NCBI GenBank assembly: GCA_030538335.1
Contig: JAUNUE010000021.1
Location: 1-15,165, forward strand
Source of the DNA: Allobrachymonas sp.
Lineage (GTDB): Bacteria > Pseudomonadota > Gammaproteobacteria > Burkholderiales > Burkholderiaceae_C
Direction: 5' to 3'
DNA: 15,165 bases
Shown: positions 1-7,244 of the stretch, one piece after another
Position numbering within the stretch: position 1 is the first letter of the stretch
How the letters are laid out: each line of letters opens with the position of its first letter
Notes under the pieces: generated by a model
Seen by the model: only the letters and a program-made list of their open reading frames with translations
What the model was told of the DNA's origin: nothing
Database searches by the model: none
Translations under genes and position numbers: made by a program

Positions 1-1
1 G

Positions 2-373
2 CGGCCGGGGCAGACGGTGGGCTACGGCGCCACCTTTACGGCTGACCGTACCTTGCGCATCGGCATTGTGGCCTGCGGCTATGCCGACGGCTATCCGCGT
101 GTGTGCCCTACCGGCACGCCGGTGCTGGTAAACGGCCACCGCAGTCGCACGCTGGGCCGCGTCAGCATGGACATGCTGGCGGTTGACCTTACGCCCGCAA
201 CCACGGCCCTTCCTGCCGATGCGCTTGTCGGCATGGGCAGCGAGGTCACGTTATGGGGCTGTGCCAGCAACGGCGCGGTGTTGTCGATTGACGAGGTGGC
301 CGCCGCCGCAGGCACGCTGGGTTACGAGCTGATGTGTGCGCTGGCGCAACGGGTGCCGGTGCGGGTGGAGTAG
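2..373 (+). CDS. alr: Alanine racemase, C-terminal part (5' end outside window)
   Basis: This is the 3' end of a PLP-dependent alanine racemase, which interconverts L- and D-alanine in the cytoplasm to supply D-Ala for peptidoglycan. The frame is open from the window edge, so the gene starts upstream; the GTG at 17 is internal. The visible part is the C-terminal beta domain. It opens with PGQTVGYGATF, typical of the family. GYADGYPR follows, and in this family it carries the tyrosine that acts as the second catalytic base. GRVSMDMLAVDL comes next, where the MD segment lines the active site, and the GSEVTLWG strand is typical too. The protein ends normally at TAG 371-373. A catabolic paralogue (dadX) cannot be distinguished from a biosynthetic alr with this fragment. 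No terminator with a T-run follows; the 223-base spacer downstream holds two inverted repeats. Confidence 0.93.
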   Translation, partial: RPGQTVGYGATFTADRTLRIGIVACGYADGYPRVCPTGTPVLVNGHRSRTLGRVSMDMLAVDLTPATTALPADALVGMGSEVTLWGCASNGAVLSIDEVAAAAGTLGYELMCALAQRVPVRVE

Positions 374-423
374 GGATATGAACCGGGTCAAGGCCTGCCT
401 GTAAGGCCTCACCTCATCGCCAG

Positions 424-476
424 CCTGTCGAAATCCAGACACCAGCAGCCCTTCGACAAGCTCAGGGCGAACGGTT
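424..476. repeat. Intergenic repeat-type inverted repeat (TTCGACAAGCTCAGGGCGAACGG-like family)
   Basis: A perfect 7-base inverted repeat, TGTCGAA (426-432) and TTCGACA (452-458), is followed by AGCTCAGGGCGAACGG. I recall this CTTCGACAAGCTCAGGGCGAAC sequence as a dispersed intergenic element in many proteobacterial genomes. The inverted repeat is seen directly; membership of a repeat family is from memory and was not checked. Just upstream, AGGCCT occurs twice (391-396, 404-409). Confidence 0.55.
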
Positions 477-559
477 TGATGAATTGACCCTTCACGCTTT
501 TTCAGACAAAAAGCATTGCCGTGACGGCTGCACCCGGATCAGTATGGAGATGTCGCACC

Positions 560-581
560 GCGTGGGCATAAATGCCCACGC
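560..581. repeat. Perfect 9-bp hairpin in the 3' spacer of two convergent genes
   Basis: GCGTGGGCA (560-568), loop TAAA, TGCCCACGC (573-581) form a perfect 9-base stem. It lies between the ends of the convergent alanine racemase gene and sugar dehydrogenase gene, 16 bases past the stop codon of the latter. It has no T-run on either strand, so it is not a classic intrinsic terminator, although it could slow exonuclease or assist termination. I recall GTAGCGTGGGCATTTATGCCCACG as a sequence seen repeatedly between genes in Comamonadaceae, which favours a dispersed repeat. Confidence 0.55.
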
Positions 582-596
582 TACCTGACCCCTGAT

Positions 597-1820
597 TTAT
601 TGGGGCTGCACCCAAATCAGCTTGCCATTGGCTTCGTCGGTCACCACATACAGCAATCCGTCCGGCCCCTGGCGCACATCGCGCAGGCGCTCGTTCACGT
701 CTTCGAGCAGTTTCTGTTCGGCCACAACCTTGCCGTCTTTCAATTCCAGCCGCGCCAGGTATTTGAATTTGAGTGCCGCCACGAACAGATTGCCTTGCCA
801 CGCTGCGCCGTAGCGCTCGCTGGTCAGGAACGTCATGCCTGCAGGCGCGATTGAGGGCGTCCATTGGTACAGGGGTTGCTCCATACCGGGTTTGCTGCTG
901 GTGCCTTCGCCGATCTTGCTGCCGTCGTAGTTCACGCCGTGACTGATCACGGGCCAGCCGTAGTTTTTGCCGGCTTGCGGCAGGTTGATTTCATCGCCGC
1001 CCTTGGCACCGTGTTCGTTGGTCCAGAAGGTGCCATCGGGCGCGGAGGTGGCGCCCTGCACATTGCGGTGGCCGTAGCTCCAGATCTCAGGCAATGCGCC
1101 TGCCTTGCCAACAAAGGGGTTGTCTTGGGGCACTCTGCCGTCCTTGCCCACGCGCACGATCTTGCCGTGGTGGTTGTCAAGCGTTTGGGCGTCGTCGCGG
1201 CGGCTGAAACGCTCACCGAGTGTGAGGAACAGCGTGCCATCGGGCTTGCCGCCCACCATGCGCTCGACGATGCGGCAGCCGAAGTGCGCGGTGCTGGCGA
1301 TTTTGGGTTGCTGGCTGAACAACACCTTCACATCTTCGAGCCGGGTGTTGTCGGCAGAAAGCCTGGCGCGGGCCAACGCCGTGCTGTTGGTGTTGCCGCT
1401 GCCGGGTTCGGCGTAGCAGAAGTAGACGGTACGGTTCTGCGCAAAAGCGCTGTCGGTGATCACATCAAGCAGGCCACCCTGCCCGCCTGCGGCAATGGGC
1501 GGCAGCCCTGCGACGGGCGGCTGCACCCGGCCATCGGCCTCGATCACGCGCAAACGGCCGGGGCGTTCGGTAACGAGAAAGCGGCCTTCGGGGAGAAACG
1601 CCACGGCCCAAGGGTGCTCCAGACCTTTGGCAATGGTCTGTGCAACAGCGCCCTTGGTCGCAAGTGCGGGAGATGCCGCAGATGTGGCAGAGGGTGGGGT
1701 TGCTGCAGTTGCTGGCTTGTCCGGCCTTTGCGCTTCAGCGCAAGCGCTGAAAAGTGTGGTACACACCAGCAGGACAGGCGTCAGGCGGCTGGAGCGTAAA
1801 GTGGAAGGGAATTGCAACAT
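597..1820 (-). CDS. Exported PQQ-dependent aldose sugar dehydrogenase (glucose/sorbosone dehydrogenase family)
   Basis: A soluble or lipid-anchored periplasmic quinoprotein related to E. coli YliI/Asd, expected to oxidise aldose sugars using PQQ and pass electrons to the respiratory chain. The six-bladed propeller runs from about residue 60 to 405. Family landmarks are GLEHPWAVAFLPEGRFLVTE (66-85), GGQGGLLDV (112-120), the LGERFSRRDDAQ/HHGKIVRV segment, PEIWSYGHRN (244-253), WTNEHGAKGGDEIN (266-279) and NYGWPVISHG (286-295). The N-terminus has a hydrophobic signal ending LFSAC (Cys27). That is a weak lipobox with Leu at -4 rather than -3, so cleavage by either signal peptidase is possible. 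An Ala/Thr/Pro-rich linker (about 31-58) follows. I chose the ATG at 1820 because GGAGGT (1830-1825) sits just upstream; the earlier ATG at 1832 overlaps this Shine-Dalgarno sequence. The protein is 407 residues. The natural substrate cannot be read from sequence. Confidence 0.9.
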   Translation of the reverse strand: MLQFPSTLRSSRLTPVLLVCTTLFSACAEAQRPDKPATAATPPSATSAASPALATKGAVAQTIAKGLEHPWAVAFLPEGRFLVTERPGRLRVIEADGRVQPPVAGLPPIAAGGQGGLLDVITDSAFAQNRTVYFCYAEPGSGNTNSTALARARLSADNTRLEDVKVLFSQQPKIASTAHFGCRIVERMVGGKPDGTLFLTLGERFSRRDDAQTLDNHHGKIVRVGKDGRVPQDNPFVGKAGALPEIWSYGHRNVQGATSAPDGTFWTNEHGAKGGDEINLPQAGKNYGWPVISHGVNYDGSKIGEGTSSKPGMEQPLYQWTPSIAPAGMTFLTSERYGAAWQGNLFVAALKFKYLARLELKDGKVVAEQKLLEDVNERLRDVRQGPDGLLYVVTDEANGKLIWVQPQ

Positions 1821-1855
1821 ACGCACCTCCATGCATGTTGATGGGGATTACGGTC

Positions 1856-1933
1856 CTTCCATGCGTCATGGAAGCAGATGGAGCGATGATGCCGCGTTTT
1901 CCAAATCCTATCACTGAGGCAGGACATTCCTGC
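1856..1933 (-). promoter_or_regulatory. Two small perfect inverted repeats in the upstream region of the sugar dehydrogenase gene
   Basis: Within the 180-odd bases upstream of the dehydrogenase start are CTTCCATG-CGT-CATGGAAG (1856-1874, 8-base stem) and GCAGGA-CAT-TCCTGC (1919-1933, 6-base stem). They could be protein-binding sites or leader hairpins. I could not pick out a convincing -35/-10 pair here, so the role is open. Confidence 0.3.
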
Positions 1934-2003
1934 TGGCAACGTTTCGCATGAAGATTTCTGGCGCACACAATGGGAGCAGCGCATGCAACAAAAATCCAGA
2001 TAT

Positions 2004-2032
2004 AAAAAAACCGCCCGGTAGAGGGCGGTTTT
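2004..2032 (-). terminator. Rho-independent terminator of the minor pilin operon
   Basis: A perfect 10-base stem, AAAACCGCCC (2007-2016) and GGGCGGTTTT (2023-2032), encloses a six-base loop. On the minus strand the GC stem is followed by a run of seven T residues, so it terminates transcription leaving pilY1, whose stop codon lies 17 bases upstream. The four T residues on the plus strand make weak bidirectional activity possible. Confidence 0.88.
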
Positions 2033-2048
2033 CAAATTTGGGGCCATA

Positions 2049-5000
2049 TTACTTGGACTGATCAGCCGTACGGTGCCAGTAAGTGCGCTTGGGTTTGGCA
2101 CAGATCTGGATGGCCCGTTTGCGTGCGCCCAGCGCTGACTTGGCATCAGCCGCGCTGCCACTGGTAGCCACCTGGCTGCACCATGCGTTAAGGTCATCAC
2201 CACCTTCTTCATCTTTACGGCTGTCCAGCCCAATGCCCTTGTCGCTGGAATCACCCCCGCCGCCAATGATGAAGGGGAGGCGGCGCTCTTCTCCGTTCAC
2301 ATTGACTGTGACCACACCCGTCACAGGCGACGGAGGCATGCCACCGCCATCCAGCACCGTGGTATTGAGTTGCCCCGTCATGAAATTCACGGCATAGCTG
2401 CGTGCCTGCCCCAGATTGGGCTGGCAGACATTGGCTTCCCTGGACTTGGGCTGATTGGTGCCGAAATAGGCAATGCCTGAGAAGATGGCTGGTGCGTTCA
2501 CGCCCTTTTCGCCACTGTTTTGAAGCAGTACCACCAGCCCTTTTATGGCCTTTCTGGCCTCTTCCGTAGCAGGTTCCTGGTAGGAAACAGTGGTGGCATT
2601 GAAAAGACCCGCAGGAATGTCACTGGAAAACGAACTGCTGCCGTCTACCACGGGCACTATCGGGTTCGTTTTCAGGTCGCTGCCGTCTGCCTTGGTATTG
2701 AAGTCCTTGATCATGTAGAACCGGTTGATAACAGAGGCTGCGCCATTCGCCAGCAAGGGGTGCTCGCGGTCACCGGTAACGGCAACAACAGCGTCGTACC
2801 CGGGGCCGGCAGAAGAAACCGTTGGCGGGAAGAAGAACTTGCGGCGTGTGGCGTTGGAGCCGCCCAAGTCGGCCAGCAGGTTGGTTTGCCATTTGCTGAC
2901 ACCGTTCGCGCCATCATCGATCAGGTCTACGCGCCAGATCTTGCCCCCCGTGTCGGCGGCATAGAGGCGGTCGATCGTGCCATCAAAATCGCGGTCGATC
3001 ATGGTCACATCAGCCGGAATAGAGTGCGTCATGCTCGACAGTTGGCAGGGGTTGCCCTCACACTGGTTGGCGCTGCCACCCGGTGCGGCTTGCCAGATCT
3101 TTGCGCCGGTAATAGCGTCAATGATGAAGATACCGCGGCCCATGGTGTTGGTTTCTGCAGGTTCCTTGTCTTCTGCAGGGTCGTAACCGGCACCAAAAAT
3201 CAATACCGGGTTGGTGCGCCCCTTGACCTTTGCCACCATCGGCTGCGACCAGGTTTGGCCCAACTCCCCAAATCCGTTCGTTTCATGGGTGATTTTCCAC
3301 ATGAACTTGGGATTGGCAGGGTCGCTTACGTCCAGCGCATACAGCAGGCGGCCGCCCCGCCGCGCCGACAGATAAAGATACGTTTTGCCCGTGCTGGCAT
3401 TGCGGTAGTAGCTCGGCGAACCGTCAAAGAAATAGTCTTTGGTTTGCGCATCGGCAGGGGATGCGGAACCTACTTTCAATGTCGGGGCATTGGCATGCAG
3501 GCGTTCGAGCTTGGGGAAGAATTCTGGCGGAATGAAACTCCAGAGTTCGCCACCGGGCATGACCTTGACGTTGTTGTTGCCGGCATCCTTGACCGTGATG
3601 GAGCAATCATCCGACAGGGTGCAGTTTCCCTTGGGCTTTGTTGGGTCTGTGGTGTTGTTGGGCTGGTTGCCGTTGATGGCGCGGAACAGACCATCGTTGG
3701 AACCATAGAACACCACCGTGCCTCTGGCAGGAATCTTGGTGCCGTTGGCGTCGGTGAATTCGCCGTAATTGATCACCGCAGGGCGCGAATGCAGCACATC
3801 ACCGTGGATGGAGCCGCGTACCGTGATGGTATCGACTGGCGGCAGGCTCGCTTCTGGCCCAGCCCCGGCGTCGGCATCCTGAGCGGCGGTATCACGGCCA
3901 CGGAACCAGGCCACCAGGTTACTGAAGGCGGTTTGGGCCATATCAGTAAAGCCAGACCACCATGTTTTTGCCGTTGCCGTATTGGTGAATGGCATGGTGC
4001 TCAGCGCAGCACCATTGGCACAGTTATTGCCAGCGCAGGTATAGATGTTGCGATAGTTGTTGGCGGCCGTTGCCGAGAGGTATTTCAGTCGCAATTGCTG
4101 GCTCACACCGCCACGCTCTACCACCACACCATCAGGTGCATCAAACCCATCCTTGGCATTCTGCAACGCAACAGCGTTGGCCCAAAAACCGCCGTCCACA
4201 TCTGGCGAGGTATTGACGTCTTTGGATGTCCAGAAGCTGACTGCATTGGGCGAAAGAAAACCGGTACCAGCCGAACTGAGCGCCCGGTTGGCATCAGCGC
4301 CGGGTTCGTATGGCCCCCAGGAAGCATCGCCCAGGAACAACTGCGGCGCGCGCGGATCGGTAATGTCCACACCGAACTGGTACTGCTTGAGGTTGCCCAT
4401 CCAGCGGGGATTGGCTTGGGGGTCTGGACGGAACATGCCCATGAAAATCTGGTTGTCGAACGTACCTTGGGCGTTTGCACTTACAGGCAGCACAGGTGCT
4501 GCAAACACACTGTTCACCGCCTGCATTTCCTGGAAGATGTCCCTCAACGCGTCTTTCAGACCTGCGGTATCACCGATCTTGACCAGGTGGAACTTGCCAC
4601 CGCCGTTGATGGAAACACTTTTCATCAACTGCTCGTAATCGGGGTTGCTGCCATCGTACAAAGTGATGGTATAGGTCGTGATGCCAGAGAAAACGGTGCC
4701 GTCACTGGTAACACCGTTGTGCATGAATCTCGCCCACTCATCAGAGTAATCTGACTGGTATTTGCTGGACGCCTTCGACCCAGTTACCGGGTTTTGATAC
4801 GGTGGCAACACAATGGTTTTAGGTAACACGCCATTAGCTGTTGCCAACTCTGCTTCCCCCCGCTTCCCACCATCTTGCGGCTTCTGGTTATTGGTGGCCA
4901 GAGTGATATAGACCACAAAATTGCGCGTGCACGCCTCTGCGTTAGCCAACCCGGGGTATTTGGTACCAGAAAGCCCGGTTTTACCGTGGAAAAAGGCCCA

Positions 5001-5483
5001 GGCCTCTTGCAGGGCTTGCACGAACTGGTTGCTGTTGCTCTTGTCTTTGGCAAGGCTCAAGTTGCTGATGGTGGGCAACATCTGACCAAGGCCTGCATCG
5101 TCAAGTGTCACAAGGGAATTAGGCACCGGAGTGGGATGCGGAAGAACAAAAACCCCTCCGTCAGATTTGCCCGGAAAATACATCAGGCCCATATTGATTT
5201 TGCCCTTGAGCGAGGGGTCGGTGGCAATGCCGTTTACCGCACTGTACAACCCACACACCTCAAAACCGAAGTTTGCTTTCGGATCATGTACCGCCAAGGA
5301 AGGGCAAACGTAGTCACTGTTGGCACTTGCTGCAGCAGCGTTATCCAGAATCACTACCACATTGGGAGCCGCGCCTGTTTCTAGCCCTTGGTAAATATCA
5401 ATATCTTCGGCATGTGCCACCCCTGTGACCAGCAAGGCTGCTGTCATGGCGAAATTGAGTATGTTTTTGCAGGACGTTTTCAT
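2049..5483 (-). CDS. pilY1: PilY1-type type IV pilus tip/assembly protein
   Basis: A large exported protein (1144 residues, close to the roughly 1160 of P. aeruginosa PilY1) that in this family caps the pilus with the minor pilins and controls extension, retraction and adhesion. A signal peptide ends at AHA (about residue 25). Then come a von Willebrand A-like N-terminal region, an acidic Ala-rich linker (about 530-550), and the C-terminal PilC/PilY beta-propeller. The propeller shows GSIHGDVLHSRPAV, YGSNDGLFRAING, RGGRLLYALDVSDP, GAGYDP and a calcium loop DRDFDGTID (830-838) followed by RLYAADTGGKIWRVDL. The start at 5483 is preceded by AAAGGAGG with six-base spacing; longer in-frame starts lack this. 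Oddly, the metal-site serines and aspartate of the A domain are replaced (DNAAA at 47-51; ITLA at 193-196). It is the last gene of the operon, 70 bases after pilX and just before a strong terminator. Confidence 0.93.
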   Translation of the reverse strand: MKTSCKNILNFAMTAALLVTGVAHAEDIDIYQGLETGAAPNVVVILDNAAAASANSDYVCPSLAVHDPKANFGFEVCGLYSAVNGIATDPSLKGKINMGLMYFPGKSDGGVFVLPHPTPVPNSLVTLDDAGLGQMLPTISNLSLAKDKSNSNQFVQALQEAWAFFHGKTGLSGTKYPGLANAEACTRNFVVYITLATNNQKPQDGGKRGEAELATANGVLPKTIVLPPYQNPVTGSKASSKYQSDYSDEWARFMHNGVTSDGTVFSGITTYTITLYDGSNPDYEQLMKSVSINGGGKFHLVKIGDTAGLKDALRDIFQEMQAVNSVFAAPVLPVSANAQGTFDNQIFMGMFRPDPQANPRWMGNLKQYQFGVDITDPRAPQLFLGDASWGPYEPGADANRALSSAGTGFLSPNAVSFWTSKDVNTSPDVDGGFWANAVALQNAKDGFDAPDGVVVERGGVSQQLRLKYLSATAANNYRNIYTCAGNNCANGAALSTMPFTNTATAKTWWSGFTDMAQTAFSNLVAWFRGRDTAAQDADAGAGPEASLPPVDTITVRGSIHGDVLHSRPAVINYGEFTDANGTKIPARGTVVFYGSNDGLFRAINGNQPNNTTDPTKPKGNCTLSDDCSITVKDAGNNNVKVMPGGELWSFIPPEFFPKLERLHANAPTLKVGSASPADAQTKDYFFDGSPSYYRNASTGKTYLYLSARRGGRLLYALDVSDPANPKFMWKITHETNGFGELGQTWSQPMVAKVKGRTNPVLIFGAGYDPAEDKEPAETNTMGRGIFIIDAITGAKIWQAAPGGSANQCEGNPCQLSSMTHSIPADVTMIDRDFDGTIDRLYAADTGGKIWRVDLIDDGANGVSKWQTNLLADLGGSNATRRKFFFPPTVSSAGPGYDAVVAVTGDREHPLLANGAASVINRFYMIKDFNTKADGSDLKTNPIVPVVDGSSSFSSDIPAGLFNATTVSYQEPATEEARKAIKGLVVLLQNSGEKGVNAPAIFSGIAYFGTNQPKSREANVCQPNLGQARSYAVNFMTGQLNTTVLDGGGMPPSPVTGVVTVNVNGEERRLPFIIGGGGDSSDKGIGLDSRKDEEGGDDLNAWCSQVATSGSAADAKSALGARKRAIQICAKPKRTYWHRTADQSK

Positions 5484-5489
5484 GGTTGT

Positions 5490-5497
5490 CCTCCTTT
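5490..5497 (-). promoter_or_regulatory. Strong ribosome binding site for pilY1
   Basis: AAAGGAGG on the minus strand lies six bases before the ATG at 5483. It decides the start against the 16-residue longer reading that begins at 5531, and gives the only non-overlapping gene of the operon its own efficient initiation site. Confidence 0.85.
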
Positions 5498-5553
5498 GTT
5501 TCCTACTGCTACAAAAAATGGTCAGTGACACTCGCTTCGGACGCGGCGCGCAT

Positions 5554-6126
5554 TCAACATGCCGAGCCTTCGGTTACCTTGACGGCAACGCCTTGGTGGG
5601 TGGGTGCTGTTTGTATGGTGCTGTTGGGCAAGGTCGCACTGGCGCTGACATCCCAGATCGAGTTGGAGCACAGCGACCTGCTGCTCTTGTTCTGGGCCGA
5701 GCCGCCGTCAATCATGGACGCTGAACTGACCAGTGAATAGTCGCAGAGTCGGTCTTCCACCGAAGAAGCGTCGAGTTCAGCACGCATGATGGGGCGCACG
5801 CTTACGCACTTGGGAGCCGGTAACGTGACGGTATACGTGAAACCCGTCTTGCCACTGTTGTTGATGTCAATGCTTTGGATCATTTGCGCAGGCAGGTTGG
5901 TAAAGTTGGTGCGCAGGATGTTTTCAATGGCCTGCTGCGAGGCCGCCTCGCCTTCGCGCTGCATTTGCAGGTTGCCCACGATCTTGCTGTTGACCATGTT
6001 GACCTTGAGGGCTGAAGCCACAATGATGGTCAGCGCTATCAGCAAGACCATGGCGACAATCAGCGTGATGCCTTTTTCGTGCCGGGGGCCGAAACGCTGT
6101 TTCAGGACAGGACGGGCGTGTTTCAT
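5554..6126 (-). CDS. pilX: Minor pilin PilX
   Basis: A PilX-family minor pilin (190 residues), part of the complex that primes type IV pilus assembly and connects to PilY1. After a basic leader, the prepilin site is EKG|ITLIVAMVLLIAL (cleavage after Gly19), followed by ALKVNMVNSKIVGNLQMQ, the typical PilX continuation. Position +5 after cleavage is Val rather than Glu; lack of Glu5 is normal for PilX and not a defect. The C-terminal half is a small globular domain ending in Cys190, with other cysteines in PAPKCVSV and DRLCDYS. The start codon overlaps the pilW stop as ATGA (6126-6123), and GAAGGAG (6140-6134) lies seven bases upstream, so translation is probably coupled. Confidence 0.9.
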   Translation of the reverse strand: MKHARPVLKQRFGPRHEKGITLIVAMVLLIALTIIVASALKVNMVNSKIVGNLQMQREGEAASQQAIENILRTNFTNLPAQMIQSIDINNSGKTGFTYTVTLPAPKCVSVRPIMRAELDASSVEDRLCDYSLVSSASMIDGGSAQNKSSRSLCSNSIWDVSASATLPNSTIQTAPTHQGVAVKVTEGSAC

Positions 6127-7244
6127 GGAGCTGCTCCTTCGCGATGGCCGGCAACGTTGTTGAGGCGCACAGTGGTGATGTACGCATGGCGCTTGTAGGT
6201 GTCGTTGAAAGGACCTTGGGTGCCATCCAGGCCCATCTCATAGGTCTTGTTGTCTGACCAGCCTGCTGTGGGGTCGATGGTGCGGGCCAGCACGTGCAGG
6301 CGCAGGGTGACGACGTTTTGCCAGTTTTTCAGCCCGTCTGTCCAGACATATTCGGGAGTGGTCTTGGGGCAGACGGCCTCGGCAATTTCAGCCGTTGGTG
6401 GCGAATTGGGGTTGCTGACATAACAATCAGGCGAACCGTTTGCGTCCATATCAATGCCGTAGTCGACCCGCAACTCTTCGATACCTTCTGCCACGGCTGT
6501 GACGGTTGCGGTATTTTTGCCGGCATAGTCCACCACTTTGAGCGTGGGAATGTCGTCGGCCTTGCCGTCGGTACAGTCATGGCAGGTGCTGACGTAATAC
6601 AGGCGATGCACCACCTTACGCACAGCGGCCAATTTGCCTGCTTCACAGCCCTTTTGCAGCAAGGGAAATGTCGCGGAATTGCCTCCGTCTGCGGCAACAC
6701 CAATTGCGAAAGACTGGTTGTCGCTTTCGCAATTGGAGGCCTGCACATAGGTTTCATTGGCGGTGGCATCTGCGGGAGCCACAGCGTTGCTGCTGACACG
6801 GGTCAGCAGGACGATGGGACTGCCGGCTTTGGCATTGGTCACGCAAGTGGGTGCTGCATCAGGCACGTAAACGGGCAAGGGGAGTTTGGCCTTGTCTTCT
6901 GTATTTGCCGGGAGCTGGTAGCCCAACTGGGTTGCTTCTGTCGGACACAGTGTGGGAATCTGGCCTTCAAAAGTGTCTGTACTCATGCTGCCGTAGTACC
7001 CTGCCGAAGCAAAATCGCTGCTCATGGTATACAGGGCATAGCGGCCGTTTTCGAGCTGGCGGGAATACTTGTCAAGCTCGGTACGCGAACGGATATTGGA
7101 GACAAACAGACTGCCCAACCCGACCAGCAAGATCAGGGCAATGACCAGAGCAACCATCAGCTCCACCAGGGTGAAGCCCTGCTGCCTGCGTGCTGCAGGC
7201 TGCCGACGGTGCCGCAACAGACGGTGCTGCAGATGGATCGTCAT
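6123..7244 (-). CDS. pilW: Minor pilin PilW
   Basis: A PilW-family minor pilin (373 residues), a subunit of the pilus-tip initiation complex. A long basic leader (RHRRQPAARRQQG) ends in the prepilin peptidase site after Gly23, followed by FTLVELMVALVIALILLVGL with Glu at +5. The downstream heptad-like stretch and RYALYTMSSDFASAGYYGSM are typical of the PilW family. The large C-terminal domain has several cysteines (for example CPTEATQ, NCESD, STCHDCTDG, DCYVS, AVCPK) that could form disulfides in the periplasm. The ATG at 7244 shares its A with the pilV stop (TGATG), and GGGGGA lies six bases upstream. The 3' end overlaps pilX by four bases. Confidence 0.92.
   Translation of the reverse strand: MTIHLQHRLLRHRRQPAARRQQGFTLVELMVALVIALILLVGLGSLFVSNIRSRTELDKYSRQLENGRYALYTMSSDFASAGYYGSMSTDTFEGQIPTLCPTEATQLGYQLPANTEDKAKLPLPVYVPDAAPTCVTNAKAGSPIVLLTRVSSNAVAPADATANETYVQASNCESDNQSFAIGVAADGGNSATFPLLQKGCEAGKLAAVRKVVHRLYYVSTCHDCTDGKADDIPTLKVVDYAGKNTATVTAVAEGIEELRVDYGIDMDANGSPDCYVSNPNSPPTAEIAEAVCPKTTPEYVWTDGLKNWQNVVTLRLHVLARTIDPTAGWSDNKTYEMGLDGTQGPFNDTYKRHAYITTVRLNNVAGHREGAAP

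Noticed and set aside
374..596. A possible small gene or RNA between the convergent genes
   Set aside because: No open frame with a ribosome site and no RNA fold beyond the two short inverted repeats.
864..1799. A 311-codon plus-strand frame opposite the sugar dehydrogenase
   Set aside because: Antisense to a complete quinoprotein propeller; product is low complexity.
2520..4754. A 744-codon open frame on the plus strand opposite pilY1
   Set aside because: It is entirely antisense to a gene with clear PilY1 motifs, has no recognisable domain, and such frames arise from codon bias in GC-rich DNA.
5484..5531. A longer pilY1 reading starting at 5531
   Set aside because: The start at 5483 has a near-perfect ribosome site and a normal signal peptide; the extension would read through that site.
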